A stretch of 64,000 bases of DNA, from assembly GCF_014217625.1 (NCBI RefSeq), contig NZ_CP043641.1, forward strand, positions 3,348,001 through 3,412,000. The letters are read 5' to 3'. Below, piece by piece: positions 34,869-43,868 of the stretch. Position 1 is the stretch's first letter. Each line of letters opens with the position of its first letter. Made by a program: the position numbers and the translations under genes. Under the pieces are notes generated by a model. It ran no database searches, was not told where the DNA came from, and worked only from the letters and a program-made list of their open reading frames with translations. The stretch comes from Leifsonia shinshuensis (lineage in GTDB: Bacteria > Actinomycetota > Actinomycetes > Actinomycetales > Microbacteriaceae).

Positions 34869-35587
34869 GAGTTCTCCACGATCAGGTCACCCGATTCCGG
34901 ACGGAACAGATCGTCGGTGTCGTCCCGTCCCGGGTCTTCGTCAAAGGTCTGAGGCGCGGAGGCATCCTCCTCCGCGGGGAACTGCCGCGACACGAGCGCG
35001 GAGGCCGCGATCGCCGCGGCGGAGGCGTCGCCCGCCACGACGAGCACGGCGATCCCGCGTCCGGCGAGTTCGCGGGCGAACCGCCACCACTCGACCGGGT
35101 CGCCGCCGTGCCGGTCGGGGGAGACGATCACGACGCCCTCGACGCCCGTCCGCAGCAGCGCCAGTTCGGTGAGGAGGCGGATGCGCACGGTCGGCGGGAC
35201 GGTCCCGATCGCGAACCGGGCGTACTCGGCGGCACCCAGCCCGGCCAGCCGGCGGCGCACCGCGAGCGGATGGGAGGCGAGGCCGGCGAACATCAGCTCC
35301 TCGGCGACGATCCCGGCCACGGTCACATCGGGCGCCGGCTCGCAGACGTCGGGGGCGTCGACCAGCGCGATACGGCGGCGCATGGCGCCGAAGTCGGTGC
35401 GGCCGTCGATCGTGACCGTGCCGGAGTCTGGCCGCATCCGCCCGGACGCGATCAGCCCGAGCACGGTCGGCCGCTGCTCGGTCTCGGCTCGGGAGAGCGC
35501 GGCCTGGCCCGTCTCGAAGACGACGGAGGTCGCGGGGAGGGCGGTGTCGCGCGGGCCCTTGGCGACGGAGTCAAGGACGATCTTCAT
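34865..35587 (-). CDS. ABC-transporter ATPase-like protein lacking ATP-binding motifs
   Basis: A 240-residue protein with the outline of an ABC nucleotide-binding domain but without its active sites. Seen: the usual post-Walker A pattern (PTVLGLIASGRMRPDSGTVT then IDGR) near residue 38, but the Walker A itself reads SRAETEQRPT with no G-x-x-G-x-G-K-T; in the signature region VPPTVRIRLLTELALLR replaces L-S-G-G-Q; Walker B is VEGVVIVSPDRHGG, lacking the D-E pair. The C-terminal 40 residues are acidic. It sits between TetR and YhgE, with ATGA overlaps to both. It may be a structural or regulatory subunit of the YhgE protein rather than an enzyme. Confidence 0.78.
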   Translation of the reverse strand: MKIVLDSVAKGPRDTALPATSVVFETGQAALSRAETEQRPTVLGLIASGRMRPDSGTVTIDGRTDFGAMRRRIALVDAPDVCEPAPDVTVAGIVAEELMFAGLASHPLAVRRRLAGLGAAEYARFAIGTVPPTVRIRLLTELALLRTGVEGVVIVSPDRHGGDPVEWWRFARELAGRGIAVLVVAGDASAAAIAASALVSRQFPAEEDASAPQTFDEDPGRDDTDDLFRPESGDLIVENS

Positions 35588-36276
35588 CGGGTGGAGGCCT
35601 CCGTGGTCGGCTCGGAAGGCCCCTGGACGGCGTCGAAGGCCAGCTCTGGCGTCGCCGCCAGCAGCTCGCCGGCCTCCCGCCAGCCCATCCCCGCGGCGGA
35701 GAGCGCGGCCAGGATGACCAGCCGGTGCCCGTCACGGTCGGAGAGCTTCGCGCGCGTCGCCTCGTCCAGCACGGACACGGCCGCGTGCTCGATGAGCCGC
35801 GTGACCGTCTCCCGGTCGAGGTCGGTGCGGATCGTGCCGTCCGCCATCCCGCGGCCGACCGTGCCGCGCAGCCGCTCGCGCGCCGGGTCGAGCGCGGTGC
35901 CGACCAGCTCGCGGTGCGGTCCGCGCACGGCCAGTGCGGCGCTGACCCGGATGTGCTCCACCTCGGCCCAGAGCGTCGCGCCGAACAGCGCGATCTCGAC
36001 GCGGGCGTCGGGGTGCGACACCGGGTCGAGGAGGGCGGCCAGCCGGGCGGCGCCGCGCGTGAAGACGTCGATCAGGAGTTCGTCGCGGTTGGCGAAGTGG
36101 CCGTAGACCGCGCGGCGGCTGAGCCCGGCGCGGGCGGCGATGGCTTCCAGGGAGGCGTCGATGTCCTCATTGAGCGCGGCGGCGGCGGCGACCAGGAGGG
36201 CCTCCCGGTTCGCGGCGGCGTCGCGCCGGGGTGCGCGTGCGGGCGCGGCGGGGCTGGGCGCGGGGGTGGTGGGCAT
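35584..36276 (-). CDS. TetR family repressor of the YhgE operon
   Basis: A 230-residue regulator. Seen: a Pro/Ala-rich tail of 20 residues, then a TetR DNA-binding domain with ALNEDIDASLEAIAARAGLS followed by RRAVYGHFANRDELL near residues 35-75, and an all-helical ligand domain. The ATG at 36276 lies 6 nt after a TACGAT -10 box; the matching -35 (TTGCAC) is inside a near-perfect palindrome, so the gene is probably leaderless and autorepressed. It is the first gene of the TetR, ATPase-like, YhgE run, joined by ATGA overlaps. Confidence 0.92.
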   Translation of the reverse strand: MPTTPAPSPAAPARAPRRDAAANREALLVAAAAALNEDIDASLEAIAARAGLSRRAVYGHFANRDELLIDVFTRGAARLAALLDPVSHPDARVEIALFGATLWAEVEHIRVSAALAVRGPHRELVGTALDPARERLRGTVGRGMADGTIRTDLDRETVTRLIEHAAVSVLDEATRAKLSDRDGHRLVILAALSAAGMGWREAGELLAATPELAFDAVQGPSEPTTEASTR

Positions 36277-36282
36277 ACGACG

Positions 36283-36313
36283 ATCGTACTCTTCTTGCAC
36301 ACTGGTGTGCAAG
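36283..36313 (-). promoter_or_regulatory. tetR promoter with overlapping palindromic operator
   Basis: Minus strand: -35 TTGCAC (36312-36307), 18-bp spacer, -10 TACGAT (36288-36283), then 6 nt to the ATG. The palindrome CTTGCACAC-TG-GTGTGCAAG (36294-36313) covers the -35 and most of the spacer, the classical position for a TetR-type repressor. That the adjacent TetR protein binds it is inferred. Confidence 0.75.
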
Positions 36314-36321
36314 TTAAGTGA

Positions 36322-38238
36322 TCATGCTGCCACCGCCCTCCCGTCCGCGACCTTCGGCAGCCGCACGCTGCGCCGCGCAGCGACGGCCGCCAGCGTCAGC
36401 GCGAGCGCGCCCACCGCGTACACCAGGAGCGGCCCGCTCGCGCCGAACGCCGTCCCGGCCTCCCCGTTCGCCGCCGCCCGCAGCATCGCCAGCGCCGGCG
36501 CGGTCGGCAGCGACGCGGCCACCGACGACAGCGCCGCGGGGATGGTGGACGACAGTCCGGCGGTCAGCGCCACGATCCCGACGACCAGGGCCACCAGCCG
36601 CCCGACTCCGCCGAACGCGGCCGCCAGCGCCTGGTTGAGCACGCCGAACACCGCCCCGACGAAGGCGGCGGCCAGCGCGTAGCCGAGCCACACGTCCGGC
36701 CGCAGGCCGAGCCCGAACTGCGCGGCGCCCGCGACGACGACGCCCTGCGCCGCTCCGATCAGCGCGACGATCCCGGCCGACCGCAGCGCGATCAGCGCCG
36801 AGGGCGTCGTCGTGAGCAGCATCCGCGACGGCACAGCGCGCCGGGCCAGGGCGGTCGCCATCCCGCCGAGCCAGAGCGCGAGGACCGCGTAGAGCGGAAG
36901 CGTCCCGATCCCGGTCGGCGGGGCCTTCTGCACCGCGACGACGGGCTGGGCGGCGACGGCGGAGAGCGTGGTCATGTCGCTGTCGCTGTAGGTCGGGATG
37001 GACTGGGTCGCCTGCGCAAGACCCGAGGCGAGCTGCGCTGCGCCGTCCGCCGTCTGGCTCGCGCCGGTCGCCGCCGACGCCGCGCCGGAGCTCACCGACG
37101 CCGCGCCGGAGGCGGTCTGGGCAGCGCCGGACGCCACCTGCGACGCGCCCGACGCGGACGCGTCGATCCCGTCGACCACCGCAGGCATCGCGCCCGCCAG
37201 CGCCGCGTTGCCGGAGGCGACCGCGTTCGAGCCGCTTGCGAACGCCGCGATTCCGTTGTTCGCCTGCTGCAGCGTGGCGAGCGCCGCGGTGGCCCGCGTG
37301 CACAACACCGCCGGTCCCGTCGCGCACAGCTGCGCGACCACCTGCGCGAACTGATCCGTCGCGGAGCCCACGCCCGCCGACGCCTGGTCCGCCGCTCCCG
37401 CCAGCGCCGCCGACCCGGCTGCGAGCTGTTGCGTCTGCGCCGGCAGCGACTGCGTCTTCGCGCTCAGGGTGTCGAGCCCCGACGCGAGCGACTGGGCGCC
37501 GGCATCCAGCGATTGCGTGCCCGACGCCAGGGTGGCCGCCCCGCTCGCCAGCGACTGCGTGCCCTGCGCCAGCGCGGCGGCGCCGGACGACAGGGAGGCC
37601 GCCCCCGACGCCGCCGACCCGATCTGCTGGTTGATGGTGTTGAAGCCCGCGTACACGTTCTGGAGGTACTGCGTCGTGAGCTGCCGGTCGAGCGCGGCCG
37701 TCGCCGCCTGCGTGACCGCCGCCGCCAGCGCCGGATCGACCAGCGCCGACGCCGGACTGGTCTGCACCGTCACTGTCGCCTGCTTCGCGCTCGCCGCCGC
37801 GCCGCCGAACGACGTGGCGTCGGCCGAGAACGACGACGGGATGGTGAGCACCGCCGCGTACTGCCCGCTCGCGAGCCCGGACGCCGCGTCCTTGTCGTTG
37901 GTCAGCACCCAGGTGAAGTTCATGGCGTCGGTGGAGGGTGGCGCCTCCGTCGGGCTGGTGCTCCCGGACGCAGAGACGGTGGATGTGCCCGCGATCAACG
38001 ACCCGGCGAACTGCCGCCCGAGCGGGATGGTCTTGCCGTTCTCGGTCACCGGGGTGTCGTTGTTGACGACGGCTGCGGTCACCCGGTCGAGGTGCTGGAC
38101 GGGCGAGAAGAGGCCCCAGCCGAGCACGGTCAGGACCAGCAGCGGCGCGAGGGCGAGCCCGACCAGCGTGATCACGCGCGTGCGCTCGGTCCCGGCGCGC
38201 GCGCCGAACGGCGCCCGTCCGGCGGATGGATCGGTCAT
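36322..38238 (-). CDS. YhgE/Pip family membrane protein (proximal copy)
   Basis: A 638-residue paralogue of the downstream YhgE/Pip protein. Seen: an N-terminal helix (LVGLALAPLLVLTVLGWGLF), an extracellular segment with QHLDRVTAAVVNNDTPVTENG, a long Ala/Ser/Gly heptad region (about residues 205-420, units like G-A-Q-S-L-A-S-G), and about six C-terminal helices beginning LPLYAVLALWLGGMATALA. It starts 12 bp after the MMPL gene and probably shares its transcript. The two YhgE proteins differ strongly in sequence, so they may form a heterodimer or serve distinct substrates. Confidence 0.9.
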   Translation of the reverse strand: MTDPSAGRAPFGARAGTERTRVITLVGLALAPLLVLTVLGWGLFSPVQHLDRVTAAVVNNDTPVTENGKTIPLGRQFAGSLIAGTSTVSASGSTSPTEAPPSTDAMNFTWVLTNDKDAASGLASGQYAAVLTIPSSFSADATSFGGAAASAKQATVTVQTSPASALVDPALAAAVTQAATAALDRQLTTQYLQNVYAGFNTINQQIGSAASGAASLSSGAAALAQGTQSLASGAATLASGTQSLDAGAQSLASGLDTLSAKTQSLPAQTQQLAAGSAALAGAADQASAGVGSATDQFAQVVAQLCATGPAVLCTRATAALATLQQANNGIAAFASGSNAVASGNAALAGAMPAVVDGIDASASGASQVASGAAQTASGAASVSSGAASAATGASQTADGAAQLASGLAQATQSIPTYSDSDMTTLSAVAAQPVVAVQKAPPTGIGTLPLYAVLALWLGGMATALARRAVPSRMLLTTTPSALIALRSAGIVALIGAAQGVVVAGAAQFGLGLRPDVWLGYALAAAFVGAVFGVLNQALAAAFGGVGRLVALVVGIVALTAGLSSTIPAALSSVAASLPTAPALAMLRAAANGEAGTAFGASGPLLVYAVGALALTLAAVAARRSVRLPKVADGRAVAA

Positions 38239-38250
38239 GGTGCGCTCCCG

Positions 38251-41112
38251 TCAGGAGGGAAGGTGCGAGTCGAGCGCGGCGTCGTCGCCGTCGCGTGGGT
38301 CGGTGGGGGTGGTGGGGTCGGCGGGGGCGGTGGCGTCGGCGGGGACGGTGGGGTCGGTGGATTCGGCAGGAGGCTCAGGCTCGGGCTCGGGCTCGGGCTC
38401 GGTTTCGGCGTGAGGCTGGGGCTCGGTTTCGGTTTCGGTTTCGGTTTCGGCTGGAGATTCGGGTTGCGCCGTCCTCACCACCGGCAGCAGATCCGCCACC
38501 GCCTCCGGCGTAGTCGCCGCCAGAACCACCGCGGCCCCCGCATCCGCGACCCGCTGCAACTCGCCCGCGAGCGCCCGCCGCTCGTCTCCGACCACGGCCT
38601 CCGCCCCGTCCACCACGACCACCGCCGGCCGCCCGTCCGCCGCATCCCGGACCGCCGCGACCGCGTCCGCCGCCCGGTCCAGCCGAGCGACCCCGGCCCG
38701 CGACCGCACGGACGACCTCCGGACCGGCAGCAGCAGCCCGTCCACCTTCAGCCGTCCCGCCGTCAGCGGCGCGCGCCCCGCGATCGCCAGTGCGAGCGCC
38801 GTGTGCCCCGGCCCGGTGACCACGATCGCCCCGCCTGGCGGGACCAGCGCGTCGAGCGCCCCCGACCCTCCGGCCCGCGCGCCGTCCGCCGCCAGCGCGT
38901 ACTTCGTCCCCGGCTCCGGCCAGCCGGTCGCGTCGAGCTCCGCCTGCACGCCCTCGCCCTCGATGTCGAGCACCGGCAGCGCACGGTCCCACGACCGCGG
39001 CATCCACCAGGTCGCCCTCCCGAACAGCACGAGCACCGCCGGGATGAGCGTCATGCGCACCACGAACGCGTCCACCGCGACCCCGACCGCGAGCCCGAGC
39101 GCGATCGGCTGGATCTGCGCGTCGCCGCCCGGGATGAACGCAGCGAACACCGCGAACATGATGACCGCCGCGGCCGTGACCACCTTCGCCGAGCCCTGGA
39201 ATCCCCGGTGGACGGAGTCCTTGGTGTCCGCCCCGAGGATGTGCTCCTCCCGCATCCGGCTCGCCAGGAACACCTCGTAGTCCATCGCCAGCCCGAACAG
39301 CACGCCCATGACGATGATCGGCATGAAGCTGATCACCGACCCGATGTGTGCGACCCCGAGCGGCCCGGCGAGCCAGCCGCTCATGAACACCAGGCTGGTC
39401 ACGCCGAACGCGGCGCCGATGCTGAGCAGGTAGCCGAGCGCCGCCGTGACCGGCACGACGATCGACCGGAACACGATCGCCAGCAGCACCAGCGACAGCC
39501 CGACGACGAGCAGTGCGAACGGCAGCAGCGCGCCGCCGAGCCGCGACGAGATGTCGATGCCGGCCGCCGTGTATCCGGTGATGGAGAGGTCGATCCCGTA
39601 CTCGCGCTGGAAGTGGTCGTGCATCGAGCGCAGCTTGGCCACGAGCGCCTGCGTCGCCTCCGAGTCGGGTGCGCCGGTCGGGACCACCTGCGCGATCCCG
39701 GTGTCACCCGTCTCGTTCGGTGTGGACAGCGGGACCGCCGCGACGCCCGGCACGGTCTCCAGTTCGGCCCCGAGGTCGTTCATCAGCCCGACGGGATCGG
39801 TGCTGCCGATCACGGACCCGGTCGCGATGAGCGGGCCGTTGTAGCCCGGCCCGAAGTGCTCGGCGATGAGGTCGTAGGCGATCCGCGCCGGCTCGTGCTC
39901 GTCGAGGGAGCCCGCGTCCGGGAGCGCCAGCCGGAGGGAGGCGGCCGGGAGGGCGACCAGGCCGAGCAGCGCGACGACCAGCACGACGGTGAGGATCGGG
40001 ATGCGCGTGACGAGGCGCACCCAGAACCCGGCGATCGGATGGCGGACGGGGGAAGAGGGAGCCTTCACTCCCGCATCACCCCGATACCGCTTCGCCACCA
40101 CCCGCATCCCCGCGAACCCCAGCAGCGCCGGCGTCAGCGTCATCGAGATCAGCACCGCGAACGTCACCGCGAGCGCCGCCGCCACGCCCATCGTCGTGAG
40201 GAACGGGATCCCCGCGACGCTCAGCCCGACCAGCGCGATGATCACCGTGACCGCCGCGAACACCACAGCCGACCCCGCCGTCGCGACCGCGCGCGCGGCG
40301 GACTCCTCCGGCGCCATCCCGTGTTTCAGCTGCTCCTGGTGGCGGGAGATGATGAACAGCGCGTAGTCGATCCCGACCGCCAGCCCGAGCATGAGCGCCA
40401 GCAGCGGCGTCGTGGAAGCGATCGTCAGCCAGTGCGTCGCCGCGAAGATCAGCGACAGCGACAGCCCCGCCCCGAGCAGCGCCGTGATGAGCGGGAGGCT
40501 CGCCGCGATCACCGACGCGAAGGTCGCGATCAGCACCGCGAACGCGACCACGATGCCGAGCAGTTCCGTGACGCTGATCCCGGCGACCGTCTGCGAGAAG
40601 AGCTGCCCGCCGACGGCGACCTCCGACCCTTTCGGCAGAGCGGCCTCCAGGTCGCGGCCGGCGCGCTGCAAGGCGTCGGAGGTGGACGGCAGCACCGCGG
40701 TCTGTGCGACCGAGAGCTGGATGGGGACGATGACCGCCGATCCGTCCGCGGCGATGTTCCCCGTCGACGGCCCGCTGTACGGGGAGGATGCGGAGGTGAC
40801 CTGGGGGATCTTCGCGATCGACGCCACGGACGACTCCACCGCCGACTGGAACGCCGGATCGTGCACGTCCGTGCCCTTCGGGGCGACCGCTACAAGCTGG
40901 GCGGAGGTGCCGCTGACCTGCGGGAAGGTGCGGGCGAGGGCGTCCTGGGCCTGCTGCGACTCGGTGCCGGGGATGGTGAACGTGTTGTCCGTCCCGTTGC
41001 TCAGCAGCGCCGCCCCGCCCAGCAGCAGGACGAACGCTGCGAGCCAGATGACCAGCACGCGTCTGCGCGCCCGGAAGGCGGCGCGGCCCAGCAGGTACAG
41101 GAGCGACGACAT
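38251..41112 (-). CDS. MMPL family transporter with C-terminal decayed ABC ATPase domain
   Basis: A 953-residue RND-superfamily exporter of the MMPL type, driven by the proton gradient and usually moving lipids or hydrophobic compounds outward. Seen: two repeats, each with one helix, a large external loop and about five helices (first helix LVIWLAAFVLLLGGAALLS; conserved LGLAVGIDYALFIISRHQEQ near residue 250 and FGLAMDYEVFLASRMREEH near 610). After residue 750 comes an unexpected cytoplasmic domain: LVPPGGAIVVTGPGHTALAL, LTAGRLKVDGLLLP, PAVVVVDGAEAVVGDERRAL, VVLAATTPEAVADL, an ABC-ATPase outline whose Walker A lacks the Lys. An acidic E-P/E-T tail of about 75 residues ends it. The ATG at 41112 is leaderless by its promoter. 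Confidence 0.9.
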   Translation of the reverse strand: MSSLLYLLGRAAFRARRRVLVIWLAAFVLLLGGAALLSNGTDNTFTIPGTESQQAQDALARTFPQVSGTSAQLVAVAPKGTDVHDPAFQSAVESSVASIAKIPQVTSASSPYSGPSTGNIAADGSAVIVPIQLSVAQTAVLPSTSDALQRAGRDLEAALPKGSEVAVGGQLFSQTVAGISVTELLGIVVAFAVLIATFASVIAASLPLITALLGAGLSLSLIFAATHWLTIASTTPLLALMLGLAVGIDYALFIISRHQEQLKHGMAPEESAARAVATAGSAVVFAAVTVIIALVGLSVAGIPFLTTMGVAAALAVTFAVLISMTLTPALLGFAGMRVVAKRYRGDAGVKAPSSPVRHPIAGFWVRLVTRIPILTVVLVVALLGLVALPAASLRLALPDAGSLDEHEPARIAYDLIAEHFGPGYNGPLIATGSVIGSTDPVGLMNDLGAELETVPGVAAVPLSTPNETGDTGIAQVVPTGAPDSEATQALVAKLRSMHDHFQREYGIDLSITGYTAAGIDISSRLGGALLPFALLVVGLSLVLLAIVFRSIVVPVTAALGYLLSIGAAFGVTSLVFMSGWLAGPLGVAHIGSVISFMPIIVMGVLFGLAMDYEVFLASRMREEHILGADTKDSVHRGFQGSAKVVTAAAVIMFAVFAAFIPGGDAQIQPIALGLAVGVAVDAFVVRMTLIPAVLVLFGRATWWMPRSWDRALPVLDIEGEGVQAELDATGWPEPGTKYALAADGARAGGSGALDALVPPGGAIVVTGPGHTALALAIAGRAPLTAGRLKVDGLLLPVRRSSVRSRAGVARLDRAADAVAAVRDAADGRPAVVVVDGAEAVVGDERRALAGELQRVADAGAAVVLAATTPEAVADLLPVVRTAQPESPAETETETETEPQPHAETEPEPEPEPEPPAESTDPTVPADATAPADPTTPTDPRDGDDAALDSHLPS

Positions 41113-41119
41113 CGGGGCC

Positions 41120-41149
41120 AATGTAGAGCGTTGCTCAGCTTCGCGACAA
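41120..41149 (-). promoter_or_regulatory. Promoter of the MMPL gene with operator-like palindrome
   Basis: Minus strand: -35 TTGTCG (41149-41144), 18-bp spacer, -10 TACATT (41125-41120), 7 nt to the ATG. Inside the spacer lies GAGC-GTT-GCTC (41126-41136), a possible repressor site. It differs from the tetR operator downstream, so a different regulator may act here. Confidence 0.65.
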
Positions 41150-41184
41150 TGCTCGTTTCCGGGCTCGTTTCCGGCCGCCCCGCT

Positions 41185-41238
41185 ATTCGTGCCGAATGTC
41201 GACTTTCGGCTCGCGATTCTCGACATTCGTGCCGAATG
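41185..41238 (+). repeat. 53-bp double-palindrome repeat, copy 2
   Basis: ATTCG-TGC-CGAAT cores at 41185-41197 and 41225-41237, exactly 40 bp apart, opposite in orientation to copy 1. Between them is ATGTCGACTTTCGGC, close to the reverse complement of copy 1 in its first half. Here it lies between divergent genes (MMPL and purA), outside both promoters, which argues against a pure terminator role. Confidence 0.85.
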
Positions 41239-41271
41239 CGGCGGTCGGGGAGCCCCCGGAGACGCTCGCGA

Positions 41272-41277
41272 TAGGAT
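41272..41277 (+). promoter_or_regulatory. Candidate -10 box of purA
   Basis: TAGGAT, about 60 nt before the purA start. Unlike its neighbours purA would have a leader of about 50 nt and a ribosome site. No clear -35. Confidence 0.4.
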
Positions 41278-41336
41278 CGAGTGCGACGGTCGTCCGCGAG
41301 GCGCCGACGCACTCCCGACATTCGAGAGGACGAAAC

Positions 41337-42623
41337 GTGCCCGCGATAGTGATCATCGGCGCCCAGTGGGGCGACGAAGGCAAAGGCAAAGCCACCGACC
41401 TGCTCGGCAGCCGCATCGACTACGTCGTCAAGTTCAACGGCGGCAACAACGCCGGCCACACGGTCGTCGTCGGCAACGAGAAGTACGCGCTGCACCTGCT
41501 GCCGTCCGGCATCCTGACGGAGGGCGTCACGCCCGTGATCGCCAACGGCGTCGTGGTCGACCTCGAGGTGCTGTTCCAGGAGCTGGACGGGCTGATCGCC
41601 CGCGGCGTCGACGTGTCCCGCCTCAAGGTCAGCTCGAACGCGCACGTGATCACCCAGTACCACCGCACCATCGACAAGGTGACGGAGCGCTTCCTCGGCA
41701 AGCGCCAGATCGGCACGACCGGCCGCGGCATCGGCCCGACCTACGCCGACAAGATCAACCGGGTCGGCATCCGCATCCAGGACCTCTTCGACGAGAACAT
41801 CCTGCGCCAGAAGGTGGAGGGCGCGCTCGACCAGAAGAACCACCTGCTGGTCAAGGTCTACAACCGCCGCGCGATCGGCGTGGACGAGGTAGTCGAGGAA
41901 CTGCTCAGCTACGCCGAGCGGCTGCGCCCGATGGTGGTCGACTCCTCGCTGCTGCTGCACGAGGCGCTGGTCGACGGCAAGTACGTGCTCTTCGAGGGCG
42001 GCCAGGCGACGATGCTGGACGTCGACCACGGCACCTACCCGTTCGTCACCTCCTCCAGCTCCACCTCCGGCGGCGCCGCGACCGGCTCGGGCATCGGGCC
42101 CAACCGCATCGACCGCGTGATCGGCATCGTGAAGGCCTACACGACGCGCGTCGGAGCCGGCCCGTTCCCGACCGAGCTGTTCGACGAGTGGGGCGAGTTC
42201 CTCCGCGAGCGCGGCTTCGAGTTCGGCACCACCACCGGCCGCCCGCGCCGCACCGGCTGGTACGACGCGCCGGTCGCGCGCTACACGGCCCGCATCAACG
42301 GCGTGACGGACTTCGTCCTCACCAAGCTCGACACCCTGACCGGCATCGAGCGCATCCCGGTCTGCGTCGCCTACGACGTGGACGGCGTGCGCCACGACGA
42401 GGTCCCGTCGTCGCAGACCGACTTCCACCACGCCGTCCCGATCTACGAGGAGTTCCCCGGCTGGACCGAGGACATCAGCGGCGCCCGCACGTTCGAGGAC
42501 CTCCCGAAGAACGCGCAGGACTACGTGCTCGCCCTGGAGGCCATCTCCGGCGCCCGCATCTCCGCGATCGGCGTGGGCCCGGCCCGCGACGAGATCGTGG
42601 TGCGGCACGACCTGGTGGACTAG
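41337..42623 (+). CDS. purA: Adenylosuccinate synthetase
   Basis: A 428-residue GTP-dependent enzyme that condenses IMP with aspartate, the first committed step to AMP. Seen: the N-terminal phosphate loop [16 protein letters not shown] (catalytic Asp13), [14 protein letters not shown] with the catalytic His, the IMP-site [16 protein letters not shown] near 127, [18 protein letters not shown] near 240, and the aspartate loop [12 protein letters not shown] near 298. The start is the GTG at 41337 with AGAGGA about 8 nt upstream; the frame is open to 41196 but the first copy of [11 protein letters not shown] is where the family begins. Its last 4 bp overlap the convergent Fic gene. Confidence 0.96.
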   Translation: MPAIVIIGAQWGDEGKGKATDLLGSRIDYVVKFNGGNNAGHTVVVGNEKYALHLLPSGILTEGVTPVIANGVVVDLEVLFQELDGLIARGVDVSRLKVSSNAHVITQYHRTIDKVTERFLGKRQIGTTGRGIGPTYADKINRVGIRIQDLFDENILRQKVEGALDQKNHLLVKVYNRRAIGVDEVVEELLSYAERLRPMVVDSSLLLHEALVDGKYVLFEGGQATMLDVDHGTYPFVTSSSSTSGGAATGSGIGPNRIDRVIGIVKAYTTRVGAGPFPTELFDEWGEFLRERGFEFGTTTGRPRRTGWYDAPVARYTARINGVTDFVLTKLDTLTGIERIPVCVAYDVDGVRHDEVPSSQTDFHHAVPIYEEFPGWTEDISGARTFEDLPKNAQDYVLALEAISGARISAIGVGPARDEIVVRHDLVD

Positions 42624-43855
42624 GGCGCGACCGGCTCACGTGGTTCGGCCGCGCTCCGCGCCCGGGCGCGTGCGGCGATCCGCCAGTCGAGCGAGTCGAG
42701 CTCGTCGATGATCGCGGTGACCGCCCACACGCGGTTCCGCTGACGGTTCGTGATGCGGAGGGTGATCCCGGCGTCCTCCAACCGCTCGAGCGCCTCGTAC
42801 GTGGCCGAGGTCGACCGCCCGATACGTGCCTCGGCCGACTCGGCGTCGAACACCGGGGTGTCGAGCAGACCTTCCACCAGCGCGGACAGCGCGCTGCCGG
42901 CCCGGGGCGCGAGCCCGGCCTCCCATTCCTCGGGGAGCTCGCGGATGGCGCGAACCGAGACGAGCGCCTCCTCGGCCGCGAAACGCGTGGCGTCGGCGAG
43001 TTCGCGGACGATCGGCGTCGCCACTCCACGCCGGTATGCCGTCAGCAGCTCGAAGTAGCCGTCCTGGTCGGCGGCGAGCGCGGAGGCCACTGGTGGCGTC
43101 GTGCTCGACGTCAGCCCGCGCCTCCGGTAGATCGCGCCGATGAGAGCCCGGCCGATGCGTCCGTTGCCGTCGGTGAACGGATGGATCGACTCGAACTGGG
43201 CGTGCGCGATCGCGGCCTGCGCGACGACGGGGATGTCGTCGCGGTTGGAGAACGCGATGAGGTCGTGGAGGAGCGGGAGGACGCGCTCGACGGCCGGCGG
43301 CACATGCTCGGCTCCGAGCGGGGAGAAGTCGCTGCCGCCGATCCAGTTCTGAACGCCGCGGACCTGCCCCGCGTACGGAGCCTCGCTCGGATCGTCGGAC
43401 AGCAGAGTGCGGTGGGCGTCGAACATCGAGTCGAGGGTGATCCGTCCGGTTCGTCCGGCATCGTCGACCATACGCATGATGGCATTCGAGGCCGAGACCA
43501 TCGCAGTCGCGCTCGTGTTCGCCTTGACGCCGGCGAGCGCACGGGCGAAGTCCTCCGTCGTCGCCTCGATGTGCTCGATCTTGGACGAGGCGATCGACTC
43601 CGTGCGGATCAGGAACGCGGAGATCGCGCCGGCGCCTGGACCGGTGTCGGCGTCGAGCTCGGCGAGGGCGCGGATCGCGGCCTCCTGGGCGACCTGGATC
43701 GACGGGTCGCTCACGAACACCAGCTCGGCGATGAACGGCGGAATGGTCGCCTCCACCGAGGTGAGCATCCGGTCGGCGCGCGCACCACGACCGCTCCTGC
43801 TCCGCCAGGAAATGGTCTCGACGCCGTGGGGAACCCAGTCGTTCGCACCGCTCAT
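42620..43855 (-). CDS. Fic family protein (probable AMPylase) with N-terminal inhibitory motif
   Basis: A 411-residue Fic enzyme expected to transfer AMP (or another nucleotide) from a nucleotide triphosphate to protein hydroxyls. Seen: a Fic_N-like domain with [11 protein letters not shown] near residue 88, matching the inhibitory (S/T)-x3-E helix of class II Fic proteins; the complete active motif [12 protein letters not shown] near 226 (catalytic His, Asp/Glu, Asn, two Arg); and a C-terminal winged-helix-like region with [19 protein letters not shown] and [14 protein letters not shown] near 345-385. The last suggests DNA binding. Three identical palindromes lie immediately upstream, so autoregulation is likely. 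The target protein is unknown; a mobile or defence role is possible. Confidence 0.9.
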   Translation of the reverse strand: MSGANDWVPHGVETISWRSRSGRGARADRMLTSVEATIPPFIAELVFVSDPSIQVAQEAAIRALAELDADTGPGAGAISAFLIRTESIASSKIEHIEATTEDFARALAGVKANTSATAMVSASNAIMRMVDDAGRTGRITLDSMFDAHRTLLSDDPSEAPYAGQVRGVQNWIGGSDFSPLGAEHVPPAVERVLPLLHDLIAFSNRDDIPVVAQAAIAHAQFESIHPFTDGNGRIGRALIGAIYRRRGLTSSTTPPVASALAADQDGYFELLTAYRRGVATPIVRELADATRFAAEEALVSVRAIRELPEEWEAGLAPRAGSALSALVEGLLDTPVFDAESAEARIGRSTSATYEALERLEDAGITLRITNRQRNRVWAVTAIIDELDSLDWRIAARARARSAAEPREPVAP

Positions 43856-43868
43856 GGCACCCCTAACC

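Noticed and set aside
37429..41274. A 1281-codon plus-strand frame
   Set aside because: Antisense to the MMPL and YhgE genes; Arg/His/Gln-rich with no recognisable domain.
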